Made by a program: the position numbers and the translations under genes
In this document: positions 13,106 through 14,328 of the stretch, piece after piece
Numbering within the stretch: the stretch's first letter is position 1
Layout of the letters: each line of letters begins with the position of its first letter
Source of the DNA: Campylobacterota bacterium
GTDB lineage: Bacteria; Campylobacterota; Campylobacteria; Campylobacterales; Sulfurovaceae
Direction: 5' to 3'
Assembly: GCA_022600655.1 (NCBI GenBank)
Contig: JAHZJZ010000210.1
Coordinates: forward strand, 1 to 14,328
DNA: 14,328 nt
The notes under the pieces: model-generated
What the model saw: only the letters and a program-made list of their open reading frames with translations
Told to the model about the DNA's origin: nothing
The model's database searches: none

Positions 13106-14328
13106 GTGCAAAAAATAGTACTATTTTCAGTCGTTGCTAGTTCACTATTACTAGCAGAGTCATCAAGTTTTAACCAAAGAGCGTTTGTTCCAGATATTTC
13201 ACTGATTGGGGACTTCTCTTACGTTGATAGAAAAGAAGATACGGCTCATTTAAGTATGCCAGGACTTACCCATACACATGGAGCAGGTGACAGTCATGGT
13301 CATGACCATGCCCATCTTAATGAAAATGAGGGGTTTAATCTAAATTATGCCGAACTGGCGATGCAGTCAACGGTTGACCCCCATTTAGATATGACAGGAA
13401 TTTTTCATTTAAGTGAAGATAGTTTTGAGATTGAGGAGCTTTATGCCAATTCACGAGGACTACCTTATGGTTTAGGTTTAAAAGTAGGTAAGTTCTTCTC
13501 AAACTTTGGACGACTTAACTCACAACACCATCATGTCTGGAATTTTGCTGACCAACCACTTATAAATAACGCTCTTTTAGGAGAGCATGGGATTAATGAG
13601 AAAGGTATCGCTTTAGACTGGACAGCCCCAACTCCATTTTACTTGAATCTTGGTTTAGAGATTTTAAAAGGGGAGAATGAGTACAGCTATGGAGATGCAG
13701 CAATTACCCTTACTGAAGAGGTTGGTGTAGAGAAAGTAGATGCTCCAAATCTAAAAGTAGCTTATGCTAAAGTAGGAACGGATATTGGTGATGTTGCTCT
13801 ATTGGCTGGACTAAGCTATGCCGATGGTGAGGCTAGAATCAATCATCTAGAAGATGAAGAGGGGCCACACGCTTTTGCAGGGGACTCTACACTTTATGGA
13901 GCTGATTTGACTTTGAAAAAACCATTGAACTCCTATAGTGATATTACATGGACAACAGAGTATATCAAAAGAGAGTTAGATGGTACACAGTATGTTCCTA
14001 ATGGAAGCAGTGATGCATGGGCAAAGCAGGTGGCGTTGACCAAAGAGCAATCGGGGATTTACAGTTCACTGATTTATAAAATGGATAGTGAGTGGCGAAT
14101 GGGAGTTCGGTATGATGAGATCTTAACAAATGATGTGGTTGCCAATGGAAACAGTAAAAATCTATCAGAAGATATGAATCGCTACTCAGCGATGTTGGAG
14201 TATAACTTCTCTGAGTTTAATAGGGTTCGATTGCAGTACAATCGAGATAACTCTAAGTTTAATGAAGAGGGGCAAAAGATTTCTAATGATGAGATACTTC
14301 TGCAGTTGAACCTCTCTATTGGTTCTCA
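13106..14328 (+). CDS. His-rich outer-membrane beta-barrel protein, metal-associated, truncated by the window
   Basis: An open frame of 407 codons running off the right edge without a stop. GTG 13106 follows AAGGATAAAGA and gives a Sec signal (MQKIVLFSVVASSLLLA, mature part near ESSSFNQ). The start FVPDISLIGDFSYVD, the middle ELYANSRGLPYGLGLKVGKF and the FSNFGRLNSQHHHVWNFADQP stretch resemble a proteobacterial family of outer-membrane barrels often mislabelled as TonB-dependent receptors; no plug domain is seen. A flexible His-rich loop (residues 56-70, HTHGAGDSHGHDHAH) and the HHH at 141-143 point to binding of Zn2+, Cu2+ or Ni2+. Alternating amphipathic strands continue to the edge. It follows the small Cys/His-rich protein and probably shares its transcript. 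Metal specificity is inferred. Confidence 0.8.
   Translation, partial: MQKIVLFSVVASSLLLAESSSFNQRAFVPDISLIGDFSYVDRKEDTAHLSMPGLTHTHGAGDSHGHDHAHLNENEGFNLNYAELAMQSTVDPHLDMTGIFHLSEDSFEIEELYANSRGLPYGLGLKVGKFFSNFGRLNSQHHHVWNFADQPLINNALLGEHGINEKGIALDWTAPTPFYLNLGLEILKGENEYSYGDAAITLTEEVGVEKVDAPNLKVAYAKVGTDIGDVALLAGLSYADGEARINHLEDEEGPHAFAGDSTLYGADLTLKKPLNSYSDITWTTEYIKRELDGTQYVPNGSSDAWAKQVALTKEQSGIYSSLIYKMDSEWRMGVRYDEILTNDVVANGNSKNLSEDMNRYSAMLEYNFSEFNRVRLQYNRDNSKFNEEGQKISNDEILLQLNLSIGS

Overview
The window reads as chromosomal DNA of a low-GC, Gram-negative bacterium, most likely a free-living Campylobacterota (Sulfurimonas/Sulfurovum-like). This rests on codon and base composition, an OprD-like campylobacterial porin, extended -10 promoters of the TGnTATAAT type, near-consensus Fur boxes and compact gene packing. 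The assignment is inference from familiarity, not from a database search.

Layout. (1) Positions 23-2604, minus strand: a periplasmic adaptor (membrane-fusion) protein and a small cytoplasmic molybdopterin oxidoreductase, joined by a 1-base TAATG overlap. (2) Positions 2725-3075, minus strand: the RNase P RNA gene rnpB, with the conserved P4 halves, the L15 loop and a promoter visible. (3) Positions 3188-3652, plus strand: a secreted polybasic protein of unknown function, closed by an intrinsic terminator. (4) Positions 3727-7282, plus strand: an iron unit with two Fur boxes, an outer-membrane porin, a third Fur box, feoA and feoB. (5) Positions 7283-7525: a non-coding stretch between convergent genes, holding a REP-like hairpin and a ~195-bp MITE-like element with long inverted arms. 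(6) Positions 7526-9241, minus strand: a PIF1/RecD-like helicase with a C-terminal helix-turn-helix. (7) Positions 9434-12742, plus strand: a cytidylyltransferase fused to a Gfo/Idh/MocA oxidoreductase, a class V aminotransferase and a LicD-family transferase, with a REP pair inserted just before the LicD gene. (8) Positions 12754-14328, plus strand: a small Cys/His-rich secreted protein that appears to start at ATT, then a His-rich outer-membrane beta-barrel protein cut by the window end.

How the parts fit. The iron unit suggests iron-repressed Fe2+ acquisition, with a candidate outer-membrane channel (porin) and an inner-membrane GTPase transporter (FeoB). The three-gene set in region 7 looks like a compact pathway that activates a phospho-alcohol with CTP, oxidises and/or aminates a small precursor, and attaches the phospho-head group to a surface glycan or lipid through LicD. 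The exact substrate cannot be read from sequence; this is the best candidate here for an undescribed pathway. Region 8 looks like a metal-related envelope pair.
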